Shown: positions 15,461-15,753 of the stretch, piece by piece
Position numbering within the stretch: the stretch's first letter is position 1
How the letters are laid out: the number at the start of each line of letters is the position of its first letter
Origin: CAWDMN01 sp963803155
GTDB lineage: Bacteria; Acidobacteriota; Terriglobia; Versatilivoradales; Versatilivoraceae
Assembly (NCBI GenBank): GCA_963803155.1
Contig: CAWDMN010000104.1
Location: 1-15,753 of the forward strand
DNA length: 15,753 nucleotides
Reading direction: 5' to 3'
Translations under genes and position numbers: made by a program
The notes under the pieces: model-generated
Seen by the model: only the letters and a program-made list of their open reading frames with translations
The model's database searches: none
What the model was told of the DNA's origin: nothing

Positions 15461-15753
15461 ATGCGTATTAGACCATATATTTATCAAGGAATTCTCTCAC
15501 TGGCGCTTTGCGGGCACAGCTTCGCAGGTTCAGCGAAGTCAAATATCGAATTAACTTCCGCCGCCGGCCAACCGGCCGGCGGCATTCTCGAGGTTTCCTT
15601 CCTTTTCAACAAGGCCGAGGAGGTCGTGCCATCCTACCAGACCGCTATCTGGCTGGAAGGTGAGGACGGAGGATTTGTGAAGACACTCTTTGTGAGCCAA
15701 TTTCTCGCGGGCGCGGGAACCAGCCTGGAAGTCTTATGTCCAGACTGGATCAA
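15461..15753 (+). CDS. DUF2271 periplasmic protein, N-terminal part (cut by window edge)
   Basis: The frame is open from ATG 15461 to the window end (97 complete codons). It opens with a signal peptide (MRIRPYIYQGILSLALCGHSFAGSA). The mature part has a beta-rich start (SNIELTSAAGQ, GGILEVSFLFNKAEE). The block SYQTAIWLEGEDGGFVKTLF then VSQFLAGAG and LEVLCPDWI is the typical DUF2271 pattern (a W-x-E-x2-D-G-x-F-V-K-T-L core). GGA at 15451-15453 favours ATG 15461 over the in-frame ATG at 15449, which has no ribosome site. It follows the receptor by 89 bp on the same strand, so cotranscription is possible despite the hairpin. DUF2271 proteins are exported and have been linked to TonB, PepSY and flavinylated iron-reduction clusters; what this one does is unknown. 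Confidence 0.68.
   Translation, partial: MRIRPYIYQGILSLALCGHSFAGSAKSNIELTSAAGQPAGGILEVSFLFNKAEEVVPSYQTAIWLEGEDGGFVKTLFVSQFLAGAGTSLEVLCPDWI

Noticed and set aside
1..15753. CRISPR array, insertion sequence, prophage, tRNA or rRNA
   Set aside because: No regularly spaced repeats, transposase, integrase or phage proteins, and no tRNA cloverleaf or rRNA stretch were recognised on reading both strands.

Overview
The window looks like part of an Acidobacteriota chromosome, probably of the Solibacter/Bryobacter type. This is an inference from gene content. The main clues are a large Oar-like TonB-dependent receptor with an N-terminal carboxypeptidase-regulatory-like domain, a divergent membrane-anchored winged-helix regulator of the ToxR/CadC architecture, and secreted polysaccharide-active enzymes. 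No rRNA or tRNA gene, CRISPR array, transposase or phage gene was seen. The DNA reads as ordinary, mostly monocistronic chromosomal sequence with roomy intergenic gaps.

Left part (1-2882): a nitrilase-superfamily amidase, cut by the window edge, runs leftwards. Across a 409-bp gap holding tandem repeats and several hairpins, a tightly coupled three-gene unit runs rightwards: an NTF2/SnoaL-like protein, a 39-residue single-pass membrane microprotein with a GTG start, and a drug/metabolite-transporter-superfamily (sugar-permease-like) protein with a two-helix C-terminal extension. A GC-rich inverted-repeat element (about 2730-2821) follows.

Middle part (2883-9928): a zinc-dependent MDR dehydrogenase (+) converges on a secreted SYLF-domain protein (-). 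Upstream of the SYLF gene lies a secreted heparinase II/III-type polysaccharide lyase (-), separated from it by a likely intrinsic terminator. Then come a two-ACT-domain GcvR-like regulatory protein (+) and a secreted clan GH-A (GH39-like) glycoside hydrolase (+). The lyase and the hydrolase could act on the same uronic-acid-containing glycan, but they are not in one operon.

Right part (9929-15753): a transmembrane winged-helix regulator (-) is divergent from the 1202-residue TonB-dependent receptor (+) across a 508-bp gap rich in dyads. The receptor is followed by a hairpin and then the start of a secreted DUF2271 protein that runs off the window. This is a plausible sensor-regulator, outer-membrane-receptor and periplasmic-partner module.

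The least explained items are the coupled microprotein, the palindromic intergenic element, the unassigned periplasmic domain of the regulator, and the receptor/DUF2271 pairing.
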